Part shown: piece after piece, positions 46,467 to 55,362 of the stretch | Layout: each line of letters starts with the position of its first letter | Position numbering within the stretch: the first letter of the stretch is position 1 | DNA from: Chroococcidiopsis thermalis PCC 7203 | Lineage (GTDB): Bacteria > Cyanobacteriota > Cyanobacteriia > Cyanobacteriales > Chroococcidiopsidaceae | Assembly: GCF_000317125.1 (NCBI RefSeq) | Contig: NC_019695.1 | Span: forward strand, 4,576,336-4,640,335 | Length of the DNA stretch: 64,000 bases | Direction of reading: 5' to 3' | Translations under genes and position numbers: made by a program | The notes under the pieces: generated by a model | Databases searched by the model: none | Told to the model about the DNA's origin: nothing | The model's input: only the letters and a program-made list of their open reading frames with translations

Positions 46467-47522
46467 ATGCAAAACCCCTCGCTAACCTCACAACAGCGTG
46501 ATATTCGGCAAACTGGAATTAATCCGAATCATTGGTATGCAGTCGCCCGTAGTCGTGAAGTTACAACTAACCCTATAGCCGTCACTCTTTGGCATCAAGC
46601 GATCGCAATTTATCGTGGCAACGATGGGAAAGTATATGCATTAGAAGATCGATGTCCGCACCGTCAAGTTAAACTCAGTCACGGACGAGTTGTTGATAAC
46701 AATTTAGAATGCGCTTATCACGGCTGGCGCATTGCTGGAAATGGTGAATGCGTTGACGTTCCTTATTTAGCAACAAATCAAAAACTACCGAATTGCAAAA
46801 TTCGCCATTATCCAATTCGAGAACAAGATGGTTTTGTTTGGTTATTTCCTGGCGATCGCAATCTAGCTACGCAACTTCAACCTCTAGGCTTACCAGAGTG
46901 GGATCATCTCAACTATATTGCCACTGTTTCAATTATTGAATGTGCCGCTCATTATTCTTACTTAATTGAGAATTTGATGGATATGTATCACGGACATTTA
47001 CATCAAAGCTGGCAAGCTTGGGCAGATCCAATATTGCAAGATATCTATGAAGATGAAGGACGAGTTGACGCGCATTATCAAGCACAAAGCTATTATAAAA
47101 TTGATAAAATTTGGTCGATCTCGCAATTATTTTTTCCTGCCTTACGTCGCCTTCATTCCGAACCATTAGACGTGAGCTATATTTACCCCAATTGGACATC
47201 AACATTAGGCAATGATTTTAAAATTTATTGTTTATTTTGTCCAATTAACGAATTAAAAACCCGCGCTTATTTAATTCATTTTACTTCTCTCAATGCCTTC
47301 TGGCGCTTGCATAAATTACCCGTAGCTTTTAGGAAGTTCGTTAAAAACAGTTTATTCGGCTCGGCGCAAAAATTATTAGATGGATTAGTACTACAAGATG
47401 TACAGATGATTGAAGAAGAACAGCAAGCCTATCTCGCCCATCCAGAACAAAAAAATCACGAACTAAACCGTGCTTTAGCGAGCGTTCAAAAATTAATTAA
47501 AATTCAAGCAAATCCCTCATAG
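46467..47522 (+). CDS. Rieske non-haem iron oxygenase (CruH candidate)
   Basis: The ATG at 46467 gives 351 residues (MQNPSLTSQQRDIRQTGIN). The upstream GTG at 46407 lies in a hairpin and is rejected. The Rieske cluster ligands are CPHR and CAYHGW (about residues 73-95). The mononuclear iron site is the N-x-x-D ... H ... H motif in ENLMDMYHGHLHQ. This is the alpha-subunit layout of ring-hydroxylating and methyl-hydroxylating oxygenases such as chlorophyllide a oxygenase relatives. Its position 70 bases after the CruE-like gene on the same strand suggests a role in oxidising the aromatised carotenoid, as CruH does in synechoxanthin synthesis. The assignment is contextual. The TAG stop at 47520-47522 lies inside a hairpin repeat. 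Confidence 0.8.
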   Translation: MQNPSLTSQQRDIRQTGINPNHWYAVARSREVTTNPIAVTLWHQAIAIYRGNDGKVYALEDRCPHRQVKLSHGRVVDNNLECAYHGWRIAGNGECVDVPYLATNQKLPNCKIRHYPIREQDGFVWLFPGDRNLATQLQPLGLPEWDHLNYIATVSIIECAAHYSYLIENLMDMYHGHLHQSWQAWADPILQDIYEDEGRVDAHYQAQSYYKIDKIWSISQLFFPALRRLHSEPLDVSYIYPNWTSTLGNDFKIYCLFCPINELKTRAYLIHFTSLNAFWRLHKLPVAFRKFVKNSLFGSAQKLLDGLVLQDVQMIEEEQQAYLAHPEQKNHELNRALASVQKLIKIQANPS

Positions 47523-47552
47523 CCCCCCTTTTTAAGGGGGGTTGGGGGGATC
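47519..47552. repeat. Hairpin repeat, family 'TAGCCCCCCTT', supplying a stop codon
   Basis: TAGCCCCCCTTTTTAAGGGG then GGTTGGGGGGATC. The TAG that ends the Rieske oxygenase is the first three bases of the repeat, as comparison with 412-450 shows. It lies between convergent genes. Confidence 0.88.
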
Positions 47553-47579
47553 TTCCGAGACACGGCTGAGTGAAAAGAT

Positions 47580-48554
47580 TTAAGCTGGCGACAGCCCCTT
47601 TTCCGCTAACCAGGTGCGATTAAATAACCGCGATTGATAGCGCGTACCGCTATCGCACAGAATTGTCACAATTGTATGACCTGGACCTAATTGCTTGGCT
47701 AGTGCGATCGCCGCACCAACATTAATTCCTGTAGAACCGCCGAGAAATAATCCCTCTTCTTGCAGCAGACGGTAGACAATTTTTACTGCTACATCGTCAG
47801 TTACGCGAATTGCATCGTCAATCGGTGCGCCTTCCATATTCGCAGTTACGCGACTGTTGCCGATACCTTCTGTAATGGAGTTGCCTTCACTTGTGGTTTC
47901 ACCTGTTTTGATATAACTGTAAAGCGCACTACCCATCGGATCGGCTAAGACTGTCTTGATGGCAGGATTTTTTTCCTTCAGATACATTGCTACCCCTGCT
48001 AGCGTACCTCCCGTACCTGTAGACGTTACCCACACATCAACTTTGCCGTCTGTTTGTTCCCAGATTTCTTTACCTGTAGTTTCGTAATGCGCCCTTCTAT
48101 TGGCTAAATTATCAAACTGGTTTGCCCAAATTGCATTTTCCATCTCCTCGGCAATTCTACCGGAGAGTCTGACATAATTATTCGGGTCTTTGTATGGTAC
48201 GGCAGGAACAGGACGCACCTCAGCCCCCAACAGCCTCAACGCATCCATTTTTTCTTGCGACTGGGTATCGGGAATCACAATTAAGCTTTTGTAGCCCTTA
48301 GCATTACAAATATGGGCAAGTCCGATGCCAGTATTTCCCGCTGTCCCTTCCACGACCGTACCCCCAGGCTTGAGAATGCCTTTTTCTTCCGCATCCTTAA
48401 TAATATAAAGTGCGGCGCGGTCTTTTACCGAACCCCCAGGATTGAGAAATTCTGCCTTACCAAGAATTTCGCATCCAGTCTCTTCACTGAAGCGGTTGAG
48501 CCGGATCAGGGGTGTATTGCCTACAGTACCGACAAACCCGTTTTTGATATCCAT
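47580..48554 (-). CDS. cysK: Cysteine synthase A
   Basis: A 324-residue PLP enzyme, MDIKNGFVGTVGNTPLIRLN.... The Schiff-base Lys is in LNPGGSVKDRAALYII, the substrate loop is EGTAGNTGIGLAHI, the PLP-phosphate loop is VTSTGTGGTLAGVAMYL and the ring-binding Ser is in LGGSTGINVGAAIALAK. It makes cysteine from O-acetylserine and sulfide. The longer C-terminal part (LCDSGTRYQSRLFNRTWLAEKGL) is typical of the CysK1 branch in cyanobacteria. Cystathionine beta-synthase-like specificity cannot be excluded from motifs. It is convergent with the Rieske oxygenase. Confidence 0.94.
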   Translation of the reverse strand: MDIKNGFVGTVGNTPLIRLNRFSEETGCEILGKAEFLNPGGSVKDRAALYIIKDAEEKGILKPGGTVVEGTAGNTGIGLAHICNAKGYKSLIVIPDTQSQEKMDALRLLGAEVRPVPAVPYKDPNNYVRLSGRIAEEMENAIWANQFDNLANRRAHYETTGKEIWEQTDGKVDVWVTSTGTGGTLAGVAMYLKEKNPAIKTVLADPMGSALYSYIKTGETTSEGNSITEGIGNSRVTANMEGAPIDDAIRVTDDVAVKIVYRLLQEEGLFLGGSTGINVGAAIALAKQLGPGHTIVTILCDSGTRYQSRLFNRTWLAEKGLSPA

Positions 48555-48780
48555 TCCTAAACTACCGTTAATTATCTTCTATCAAAATTCTGACTTATTG
48601 CGGTAGGTAGTAGAGCGTGTTGTCGCGATCTGCAAGCGGCAAACGCAAGTGCGATCGCAGATAAAAACATAAAGGAGTTAGCCGTAGGGTGTCGAGCAGA
48701 GTAAAATCATTGTAGCTAACCTATTTGGATCGCCAAGCCACATTGATTGATGGCAAAAGAACGCGGTGAACGGATCGCTC

Positions 48781-49539
48781 ATGTATGACGAAGACGACCT
48801 TAGCATATTAGATGAAGCCGTACAGCTAGATAGTCCCCTAGATCATCTAGGTGCTTTAACTGCTGATTCTGAGACTGCAAAACCTAACCCAGATGAAATG
48901 CTTGCCCTGCTAGAAAATCCTCAAACTCAGCAGAGGATGCTAGCAGCGCGAGCTTTCTGTGAAATTGAAGATGAGCGGGCAACGCCCCATTTAATTCGCT
49001 TACTCACAGATGCTTGTCCTTTAGTCAGAGTCAGCGCTGCCTATGCGATCGGACGCAACCCCAGCCCAGAAGCGGTAGAGGCACTGATTCAACAATTAAA
49101 TCGAGACTGGAACGGTTACGTGCGTAAGGGAGTTGTCTGGGCATTAGGCAACTGCCGCGATCGCCGTTCCCTCAAACCTTTAGCAGAAGCTTTGAGAACC
49201 GACATTTCCGCCGTGCGGCTGTGGGCTGCTAGCGCTTTAGCACAAATGGCAGAAATCGGTTATGAAGCAGTAGTCGGAGCCATGCCACCCCTGATTGAAG
49301 CTTTGGTGCAAGACCCCGTAGCAGCAGTCAGGAGCAATTGCGCTTGGTCGGTAGGTCAATTATGTCGCGAACTCCCTTCTAACGTCGTCTATGCTACGGC
49401 AGTCGATGCCTTAATCCAAGCTTTTGCTGAAGATGAAGATTTAGGCGTAAAAGAAGATGCTAGAGCCGCCATTCTCGGTGTCGGCGATCCGCGAGGACTG
49501 CAATTGATCGAGACATTGGAACAGGAAGGATGGTTTTAA
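48781..49539 (+). CDS. HEAT-repeat protein
   Basis: The ATG at 48781 gives 252 residues (MYDEDDLSILDEAVQLDSP); a GTG at 48766 could add five. After an acidic N-terminal 45 residues come five or six HEAT units, for example MLAARAFCEIEDERATPHLI, LVRVSAAYAIGRNPSPEAVE, YVRKGVVWALGNCRDRRSLK, AVRSNCAWSVGQLCRE and GVKEDARAAILGVGDPRG. The unit pattern is that of the PBS-lyase/CpcE-like HEAT family. There is no phycobiliprotein gene nearby, and the conserved lyase residues cannot be confirmed by eye, so I call it only as a protein-interaction scaffold. A GAATTCC array starts one base after the stop. Confidence 0.88.
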   Translation: MYDEDDLSILDEAVQLDSPLDHLGALTADSETAKPNPDEMLALLENPQTQQRMLAARAFCEIEDERATPHLIRLLTDACPLVRVSAAYAIGRNPSPEAVEALIQQLNRDWNGYVRKGVVWALGNCRDRRSLKPLAEALRTDISAVRLWAASALAQMAEIGYEAVVGAMPPLIEALVQDPVAAVRSNCAWSVGQLCRELPSNVVYATAVDALIQAFAEDEDLGVKEDARAAILGVGDPRGLQLIETLEQEGWF

Positions 49540-49540
49540 T

Positions 49541-49580
<40 letters not shown>

Positions 49581-49608
49581 AATACGTGAATTTTGAATTG
49601 CTCCCTGC

Positions 49609-51834
49609 TCACTTAGAAGCATAACAATCGCGACCGGAGGCGATCAGACTTTTGGCAGCATCGCGATTGAGTGGTTTGGAGAATAAGTAGCCCTGAGCAA
49701 AGTGTTCTTGCCCAGATGTAGGTTGGAGGGAACAGAGTTGAGCGAGTTGAGATGCGGTTTCTACTCCTTCGGCGACGACATCAATTTTCAAGCTATCGGC
49801 TAGGGAAACGATCGCCCGAATAATTTCTAATCGCTCTGAGCTAGTATCTATATCTTGAATGAAGGAGCGATCGATTTTCAAAAAATTGATCGGAAAGCGA
49901 CTTAAATACGATAAAGAAGAATAACCAGTGCCAAAGTCATCGATGGAAACTTGAATGCCCAACTCTTGTAACTGGATCAATTTGGCTTTAGCAGATGCTA
50001 AATCTTCGACAATCGTGCTTTCGGTAATTTCGAGCTTTAAACAATGCGGATCAAAACTAGTTTCTACTAGAATTTGGCGAATTTTATCCACTAAATCGAC
50101 TTGGGCAAATTGCTTACCAGAAACATTGACACTGACTGATAGCGGTGGATCGGAAGGAAATTCTTCGTGCCAAGCACGCATCTGAGTGCAGGCTTCTTGT
50201 AACACCCATATGCCTAATGGCAAAATCAGTCCTGTTTCTTCCGCAACACCGATAAATTCTATGGGCGGAATCAAGCCGTTGTCGGGATGCTGCCAGCGGA
50301 CTAAGGCTTCAAATCCGGTAATTTGGTTGTTATGTAGTGCGACGATTGGCTGGTAGTGGAGTTGAAATTCTTGGTTGATAATTGCCTTGCGCAAGTCTGT
50401 TTCTAGGTGCAACATGGCGACAGCACGATCGCGCATAGTGATGTCAAATACCTCATAACACCCACGTCCCCGTTCTTTTGCCCGATACATGGCTATATCT
50501 GCATCTCGTAGCAAGTCTTCAGCACAGTCGTAGTCAGCCGTCTCGATTAACACGCCGATACTTGCATTAGCGTAGATTTCTTGTCCGTTGAGGTGGAACG
50601 GTAGCTTAAATTCTTGCTGTATCCGTTCGACGAGGTGAATAATGTCACCTTTGTCGTCCACATCTTCAATCAGCATGGCAAACTCATCTCCGCCTAATCG
50701 TGCCAATGTATCGCTGCTGCGGATACATGCTTTGAGTCTTTGGGCAATACCCATCAATAGCCGATCGCCTACCAAATGTCCCAGGCTATCGTTAATCGTT
50801 TTAAACCGATCGAGATCGACGAATAGCACTGCAAAGGAGAAAATGTTGTGACGTTTCGCCAATTGCAAGACGTGTTCTAAGCGCTCTTGAAATAAAATTC
50901 TGTTGGGTAAGCCCGTGAGTCGATCGTGTAAGGCATCATGACTTAACTGAGCTTCGGCACGATGGCGATCGGTAATATCAGTTTGAGAACCAGCGATGCG
51001 GTAAGCTTGTCCTTCCTCGTTCCTGACTGCCAAACCGCGACTTAGTACCCAGCGATACGTTCCATCTTTATGTAAAATCCGGTGTTCCCGTTCAAAATGG
51101 CTAGTCGTACCATCTAAATGCCGAGATAACTCAAGTTGAAATTGCGCTTTGTCATCGGGATGAATCCGATCGCGCCACTCATCTAAGGTACTAGCAATTT
51201 CATCATCTGCGTAGCCTAGCATGGCTTTCCAGCGCTGAGAAAAGTAAATTTCATGATTTTCGAGGTTCCAGTCCCACAGTCCTTCATTTGCCCCTTGCAT
51301 GACCAAATCGTATCGTTCTGAGGCTTTGAGAAATAGGCTTTCTGCTTGTTGGCGCACCGCATCAATTGCTGCAACTTGCGGTAACGTCGTCCAACAGGCG
51401 ATCGCCACGCTGACAAAAGCTAACGATATTAATAAAAGTAGAAAAATTACACTGCTATTGGCAATATATTTAATACCTAAGAATGGTCGAAAACACCAAC
51501 CAACTGCCGTAGCACCACAGACTAATAAAACTAAAATACTGAACTGAAGTAAGGCAAAATCTCGTAACGGGCGATCGCTTTTTATCCGATAGCGCTCGAT
51601 CCACCATTGAGAACGAAAAAACGTCCAAGGAATGTAATTTATTACCTTATTCGCAGCCAAGATGACTAGGAAAAATAGCAGACCAACGATCGCATTTTGC
51701 CAATTCCAAGTTCGATCGCCAAAAATTGTTACGGCTGCTTCCACTAGACAAAAGACTGGCAGCCACCACACCCAGCGAACTGCCGATTGCTCGGAATTCG
51801 CTCGCCATCCGAGATGAAATCTCATAATCGACAT
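49609..51834 (-). CDS. Membrane PAS-GGDEF-EAL cyclic-di-GMP enzyme
   Basis: AGGA six bases upstream favours ATG 51834, giving 741 residues (MSIMRFHLGWRANSEQSAV); starts at 51852 or TTG 51873 are possible. Four or five membrane helices occupy about residues 15-150. They are followed by a coiled segment, a PAS domain (YDLVMQGANEGLWDWNLENH ... REHRILHKDGTYRWVLSRG), GGDEF (ARLGGDEFAMLIED, intact active site) and EAL (GFEALVRWQHP, with ISVNVSGKQF and SIDDFGTGYSSLSYL). Both active-site signatures look complete, so it could make or degrade cyclic di-GMP. The stimulus is probably sensed by the membrane part or PAS. A related protein is encoded at 60419-62236. Confidence 0.93.
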   Translation of the reverse strand: MSIMRFHLGWRANSEQSAVRWVWWLPVFCLVEAAVTIFGDRTWNWQNAIVGLLFFLVILAANKVINYIPWTFFRSQWWIERYRIKSDRPLRDFALLQFSILVLLVCGATAVGWCFRPFLGIKYIANSSVIFLLLLISLAFVSVAIACWTTLPQVAAIDAVRQQAESLFLKASERYDLVMQGANEGLWDWNLENHEIYFSQRWKAMLGYADDEIASTLDEWRDRIHPDDKAQFQLELSRHLDGTTSHFEREHRILHKDGTYRWVLSRGLAVRNEEGQAYRIAGSQTDITDRHRAEAQLSHDALHDRLTGLPNRILFQERLEHVLQLAKRHNIFSFAVLFVDLDRFKTINDSLGHLVGDRLLMGIAQRLKACIRSSDTLARLGGDEFAMLIEDVDDKGDIIHLVERIQQEFKLPFHLNGQEIYANASIGVLIETADYDCAEDLLRDADIAMYRAKERGRGCYEVFDITMRDRAVAMLHLETDLRKAIINQEFQLHYQPIVALHNNQITGFEALVRWQHPDNGLIPPIEFIGVAEETGLILPLGIWVLQEACTQMRAWHEEFPSDPPLSVSVNVSGKQFAQVDLVDKIRQILVETSFDPHCLKLEITESTIVEDLASAKAKLIQLQELGIQVSIDDFGTGYSSLSYLSRFPINFLKIDRSFIQDIDTSSERLEIIRAIVSLADSLKIDVVAEGVETASQLAQLCSLQPTSGQEHFAQGYLFSKPLNRDAAKSLIASGRDCYASK

Positions 51835-51852
51835 CAGATATCCTGTAGGCAT

Positions 51853-52664
51853 AATGGTGGTAGCAACTCTCAATGGTTCGTCAACTCTGCTGTGGTGATG
51901 GTCAATCGTTGGTCATTTGCGATCGATCTGAGAGTGGAGCGTTACGTGAAATCTACTTACTATTCACTCTCTTTAATCATTTGTGAAATAATGATAATGC
52001 TTAATGTTTTTTCAATCCTTGCACGAGCAATGTTAGAACTCAATATAGTTCCTATTTTTTCTATCTCTTAAAAAAATAGTGCGCCAGTGCTGGCTAGAAT
52101 TACTTAAATAGTTATCTCGAAAAAGAGCAGCGTTCAATAGATTTCTCTGGTGCAAGACTTTACTTCAGTTATATGTGGACTAGAGAGCGACCGACTTAAG
52201 ATTCATATATTTATAAAACGGGGATGAATAAAATCTTTTAAAATAGCAATAAAACTCGGAGCGAATTTATAATAACTTTATCCCTAATACTGGTTGTACA
52301 GAAAATTGAATATATATGGCATGAGTGAAACTACAGTTTTTTAGTCGTGCTGCAATCTACTCCAATCAAGAAAATTGCAGTAATTCTGCCGACTTATATT
52401 GTTCGCATGAAGAAATAGCTGGCTATAGACGAGAATATACGGATATATTTTGTAATTTTCTCATGGAGAGATTCTAGATCTACCGCAATCTTACTTAGGT
52501 GTAGGAGTGGGCAATTGCGTAATTATTAAAAATATTAAGAATATTAGAATAAATCTTAAAATGATTGCGTTTTTGTCAGCATATTGAAGAATTGTCAGGT
52601 ACATATCTATGCATCCTGACAATCACATTATGAGAACATATCGTGTATCGTGGCGATCGCCTAC
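51853..52664. other. Long intergenic region between GGDEF-EAL and nitrate permease genes
   Basis: About 800 AT-rich bases with many stops in all frames. An open frame at 51787-52071 overlaps the GGDEF-EAL gene start and resembles nothing. I see no heptamer array, palindromic repeat, RNA gene or clear terminator. It is unusual for this window in being repeat-free, as is 54379-54967. Confidence 0.6.
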
Positions 52665-54158
52665 CTACTTTGTTACCGATACTTTGGTGGCGATCGCTTC
52701 TGGAACATCTTCCGTACTATGAGAACCTGTTGGTTCTTTAAGGAAAAAAGCACACAAACTAGTCACGATTAAACCCACCACTCCTAACATCTGGAAGAAA
52801 ATGCGATCGCCTGTTGGATCGTTAGGCAAGAGACTATAAATCGAGAGAAAAGCAACTGCACCAACGTTACCATAAGCTCCCACGTTGCCAGCAATTTGTC
52901 CGGTGACGCGACGCTTTATTAAAGGTACGATTGCATAAGTCGCACCTTCTGCTGCCATAACAAAGAACGAAGCGAGTGCTGTCATAACTGCTACTACTGG
53001 TAACGGGACATTTCCGCCTAAACTGCTAAAGATCAGATAGCCAATTCCCATCCCAGCCAGCGTGACAACGAGCGTCCACTTACGACTGTTCACTTTATCA
53101 GAAATCAATCCCCCACCAGGGCGGGCAAATAGATTCATAAATGCATATATTCCGGCAACCGCCCCTGCTATGGTTGCATTTAAGCCAAAGCCGCGTTGAA
53201 AAAATGTCGGCAACATGGAAACGACAGCTAATTCCGAACCAAAACAAGCAACGTAAGCTAACTCTAAACTGGCAACTTGTGAAAATTGATAGCGATCTTC
53301 TGGGGGATAGCGTTTTTCACCCTGCATCAACTGCTTATTTGCTTGCCAAATATTGTAAGACTGAAATAAATACAGGCACAGAAGTAGAAACCAAATGACA
53401 TACATTGTTGTGGCGTTGAAAAATTTAACTTGATTTAAACGCCAAGCAAGTACGCCCAAAATGCCGACTAAAGGCACGTTCATTAGTAATAAAAACCAGA
53501 AGTCTTTCTTGGTAGTGACTTCCATTCCCGCACTACTAGCGGGACGTTCGTAAACTTTACCTGGTGGTGTATCTTGGACGTTAAAAAAATAGATGATGCC
53601 AAAGATTGCTGCAATAATTCCCGTGGAAGCGATCGCCAAACGCCAATTAATTTGTCCTCCGGCAAGGAAAGCTGTTGCTGCGGCAATGGAAGGTAAAGTG
53701 AAGGCAGCACCCGCAGAACCAAAGTTCCCCCAGCCACCATAAATTCCTTCTGCCAAGCCAATTTCTTTGGGAGGAAACCACTCAGCTACCATGCGAATCC
53801 CAATGACAAATCCACAGCCGACAATACTCAAAGCTAAGCGGCTGTAAACCAATTGGCTGAAATTTTGGGCAAAGGCAAATGCTAAACACGGAATTGCTGC
53901 ATATACTAACAAACAAGAATAGGTGATTCGAGGTCCAAATCGATCTAATATCATCCCTACAATAATTCGTGCTGGTACTGTTAAAGCGACGTTACAAAGG
54001 GCGATCGTTCTCAATTGGGCTTCGCTTAAACCGAGTTCTGCTTTGACTGTTGGCGCGAAAGGGGCAAAGTTAAACCAGACGACAAACGTGAGAAAAAATG
54101 CCAGCCATGTTAAATGTAGAATGCGATAGCGTCCGCTGAATGACCATATACCAGCCAT
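52665..54158 (-). CDS. nrtP: Nitrate/nitrite permease of the NarK/NrtP family
   Basis: A 497-residue major facilitator with 12 helices. GGGAG lies nine bases before the ATG at 54158. Nitrate-porter signatures are present: GIYGGWGNFGSAGAAF after helix 4/5 and TGQIAGNVGAYGNVGAVAFL near helix 11. It also has the MFS loop MILDRFGPRITYS and ARPGGGLISDKVNSRKW. A longer central region (about 205-300, RPASSAGMEVTTKKDFW ... GEKRYPPEDRY) is usual in cyanobacterial NrtP. It imports nitrate and nitrite. It is not next to nirA or narB here. An NtcA-type promoter lies about 180 bases upstream, so nitrogen control is likely. Confidence 0.93.
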   Translation of the reverse strand: MAGIWSFSGRYRILHLTWLAFFLTFVVWFNFAPFAPTVKAELGLSEAQLRTIALCNVALTVPARIIVGMILDRFGPRITYSCLLVYAAIPCLAFAFAQNFSQLVYSRLALSIVGCGFVIGIRMVAEWFPPKEIGLAEGIYGGWGNFGSAGAAFTLPSIAAATAFLAGGQINWRLAIASTGIIAAIFGIIYFFNVQDTPPGKVYERPASSAGMEVTTKKDFWFLLLMNVPLVGILGVLAWRLNQVKFFNATTMYVIWFLLLCLYLFQSYNIWQANKQLMQGEKRYPPEDRYQFSQVASLELAYVACFGSELAVVSMLPTFFQRGFGLNATIAGAVAGIYAFMNLFARPGGGLISDKVNSRKWTLVVTLAGMGIGYLIFSSLGGNVPLPVVAVMTALASFFVMAAEGATYAIVPLIKRRVTGQIAGNVGAYGNVGAVAFLSIYSLLPNDPTGDRIFFQMLGVVGLIVTSLCAFFLKEPTGSHSTEDVPEAIATKVSVTK

Positions 54159-54177
54159 CTCAAATTCTCCCGTAACA

Positions 54178-54223
54178 ACAGTTATCAGTTATCAGTTATC
54201 AGTCATCAGTCATCAGTTATCAG
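54178..54223. repeat. TTATCAG / GTCATCA heptamer array in the nrtP leader
   Basis: Six tandem AGTTATC/AGTCATC units lie between the NtcA-type promoter and the nrtP start. They would be transcribed as part of the 5' leader. Confidence 0.88.
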
Positions 54224-54336
54224 AAACCAATAACTAATCGATCGCTACTTATTAAGGCGGGATTGTGTTTTGAATTTAGTTGTTTGTGTCTGACATCATT
54301 ACTATTTTCAGATTTTTCAAATTGTTGACTTGTTCT

Positions 54337-54378
54337 AAGTTATAAAAGCTTTAACACGTTATTAGTATAAATTACTAC
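54337..54378 (-). promoter_or_regulatory. NtcA-activated promoter of nrtP
   Basis: On the minus strand GTAGTAATTTATAC (54378-54365) fits GTA-N8-TAC. It is followed after exactly 22 bases by TAACTT (54342-54337), a TAN3T-type -10. This is the canonical class-II NtcA promoter spacing (20-24). Transcription would start near 54330, leaving a leader of about 170 bases that contains the heptamer array. Confidence 0.72.
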
Positions 54379-54967
54379 GGTTTGCTAATATTTATTGACG
54401 CAAGTATTCGATTTTTGCAATTGCTACTACATTGGTACATCACTGATTTTTTATTGTTATTATTTCTTGATATAGAAACTTGGGTTTCGTTGATGACTTT
54501 TAATTTTTAAACGTTCATTTATTGTAAGCAATCCAGAATTTTTATCCAACTTCGATGCTTGAAGTCTTTTTGTGACAAGGTTTTTGGCAGTTTGACAAGC
54601 TTATTTCTTATTCAATTGGGCATATTTTAATTTAGATATAGCTACCAAGAAGCTTTGAATAATTATTTTTTAGATATGAATCTATTCCTGATTGCGTAGT
54701 TATCAATATCTCTTTTGATAGGTGAATTTAAATAGAAAGCTACTCTGATCTACGGTCATCACAATATACTCGAACACTTAAAGGCAGCGATCGCAACTAT
54801 CCGGTGTAAGCAGACAGAAGGTAGAAGAAAGGGCTGAGGTTCTCAGAGGAAAATCCGCCGATCTTGTAAATTTTTCTAAAATAAATCAAATTTTGTATTT
54901 TTAGATACAGAAAATAACTGTAATATTTAAGTGAAAACAAACTTTTTTATGAATTTGGTGTTTAACA
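54379..54967. other. AT-rich region upstream of the 81-residue gene
   Basis: No gene, repeat array or RNA is recognised. An inverted repeat TACAG-N7-CTGTA at 54906-54922 lies 45 bases before the start of the small gene and could be an operator. The rest is AT-rich with stops in every frame. Confidence 0.5.
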
Positions 54968-55213
54968 ATGCAGACAAAAAGCAGATTAAGTCGGGAAGAA
55001 AGACTGAATCGCATAGCTATAGCTCAAGAGTGGATGGTAGAACTGCCTCATCCTCATCCAGTTAGGCTAGTGCTGCTAGTGGTTTTATGTTCTTTTGCGG
55101 TAGGGCTGCTACCAATTGTCTATACTCTATCTACAGGAAAAGCGATCGTTACCAATCCGGCGAACGCATCTGGAGAAGCAGGAGTGTGGGGTGTTTTGGG
55201 AGAGAAACAATAG
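54968..55213 (+). CDS. Small single-span membrane protein, unrecognised
   Basis: An 81-residue protein, MQTKSRLSREERLNRIAIAQEWMVELPH.... The N-terminal 30 residues are charged, one hydrophobic helix spans about 33-55 (VRLVLLVVLCSFAVGLLPIVY) and a polar tail follows (TNPANASGEAGVWGVLGEKQ). I do not recognise the family. The absence of a Shine-Dalgarno sequence is common in cyanobacteria. A strong intrinsic terminator 47 bases after the stop and the long upstream region support a genuine transcription unit. The positively charged N-terminus suggests it faces the cytoplasm. Confidence 0.6.
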   Translation: MQTKSRLSREERLNRIAIAQEWMVELPHPHPVRLVLLVVLCSFAVGLLPIVYTLSTGKAIVTNPANASGEAGVWGVLGEKQ

Positions 55214-55260
55214 TTCCTAAATTAGGAAGTACATAGTCTTGACAAACGAAAATCAAAAAT

Positions 55261-55288
55261 AAAAAGTACCCGCTCTCAGGTACTTTTT
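55261..55288. terminator. Bidirectional intrinsic terminator
   Basis: Perfect 10-base arms AAAAAGTACC and GGTACTTTTT flank an 8-base loop. It ends in a T-tract on the plus strand and, by symmetry, on the minus strand. It lies between the convergent small membrane gene (ends 55213) and the membrane protein gene at 55363. Confidence 0.88.
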
Positions 55289-55362
55289 ATAGATGTCAAC
55301 TAGGCTATTGATGCAAATTGTTTACCTAGTTCGGTATGTCAAAAACTACTATGCAGTTCTGA

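Noticed and set aside
51787-52071. 94-codon open frame near the GGDEF-EAL start
   Set aside because: It lies antisense to a real gene at its start and has a composition typical of noncoding sequence.
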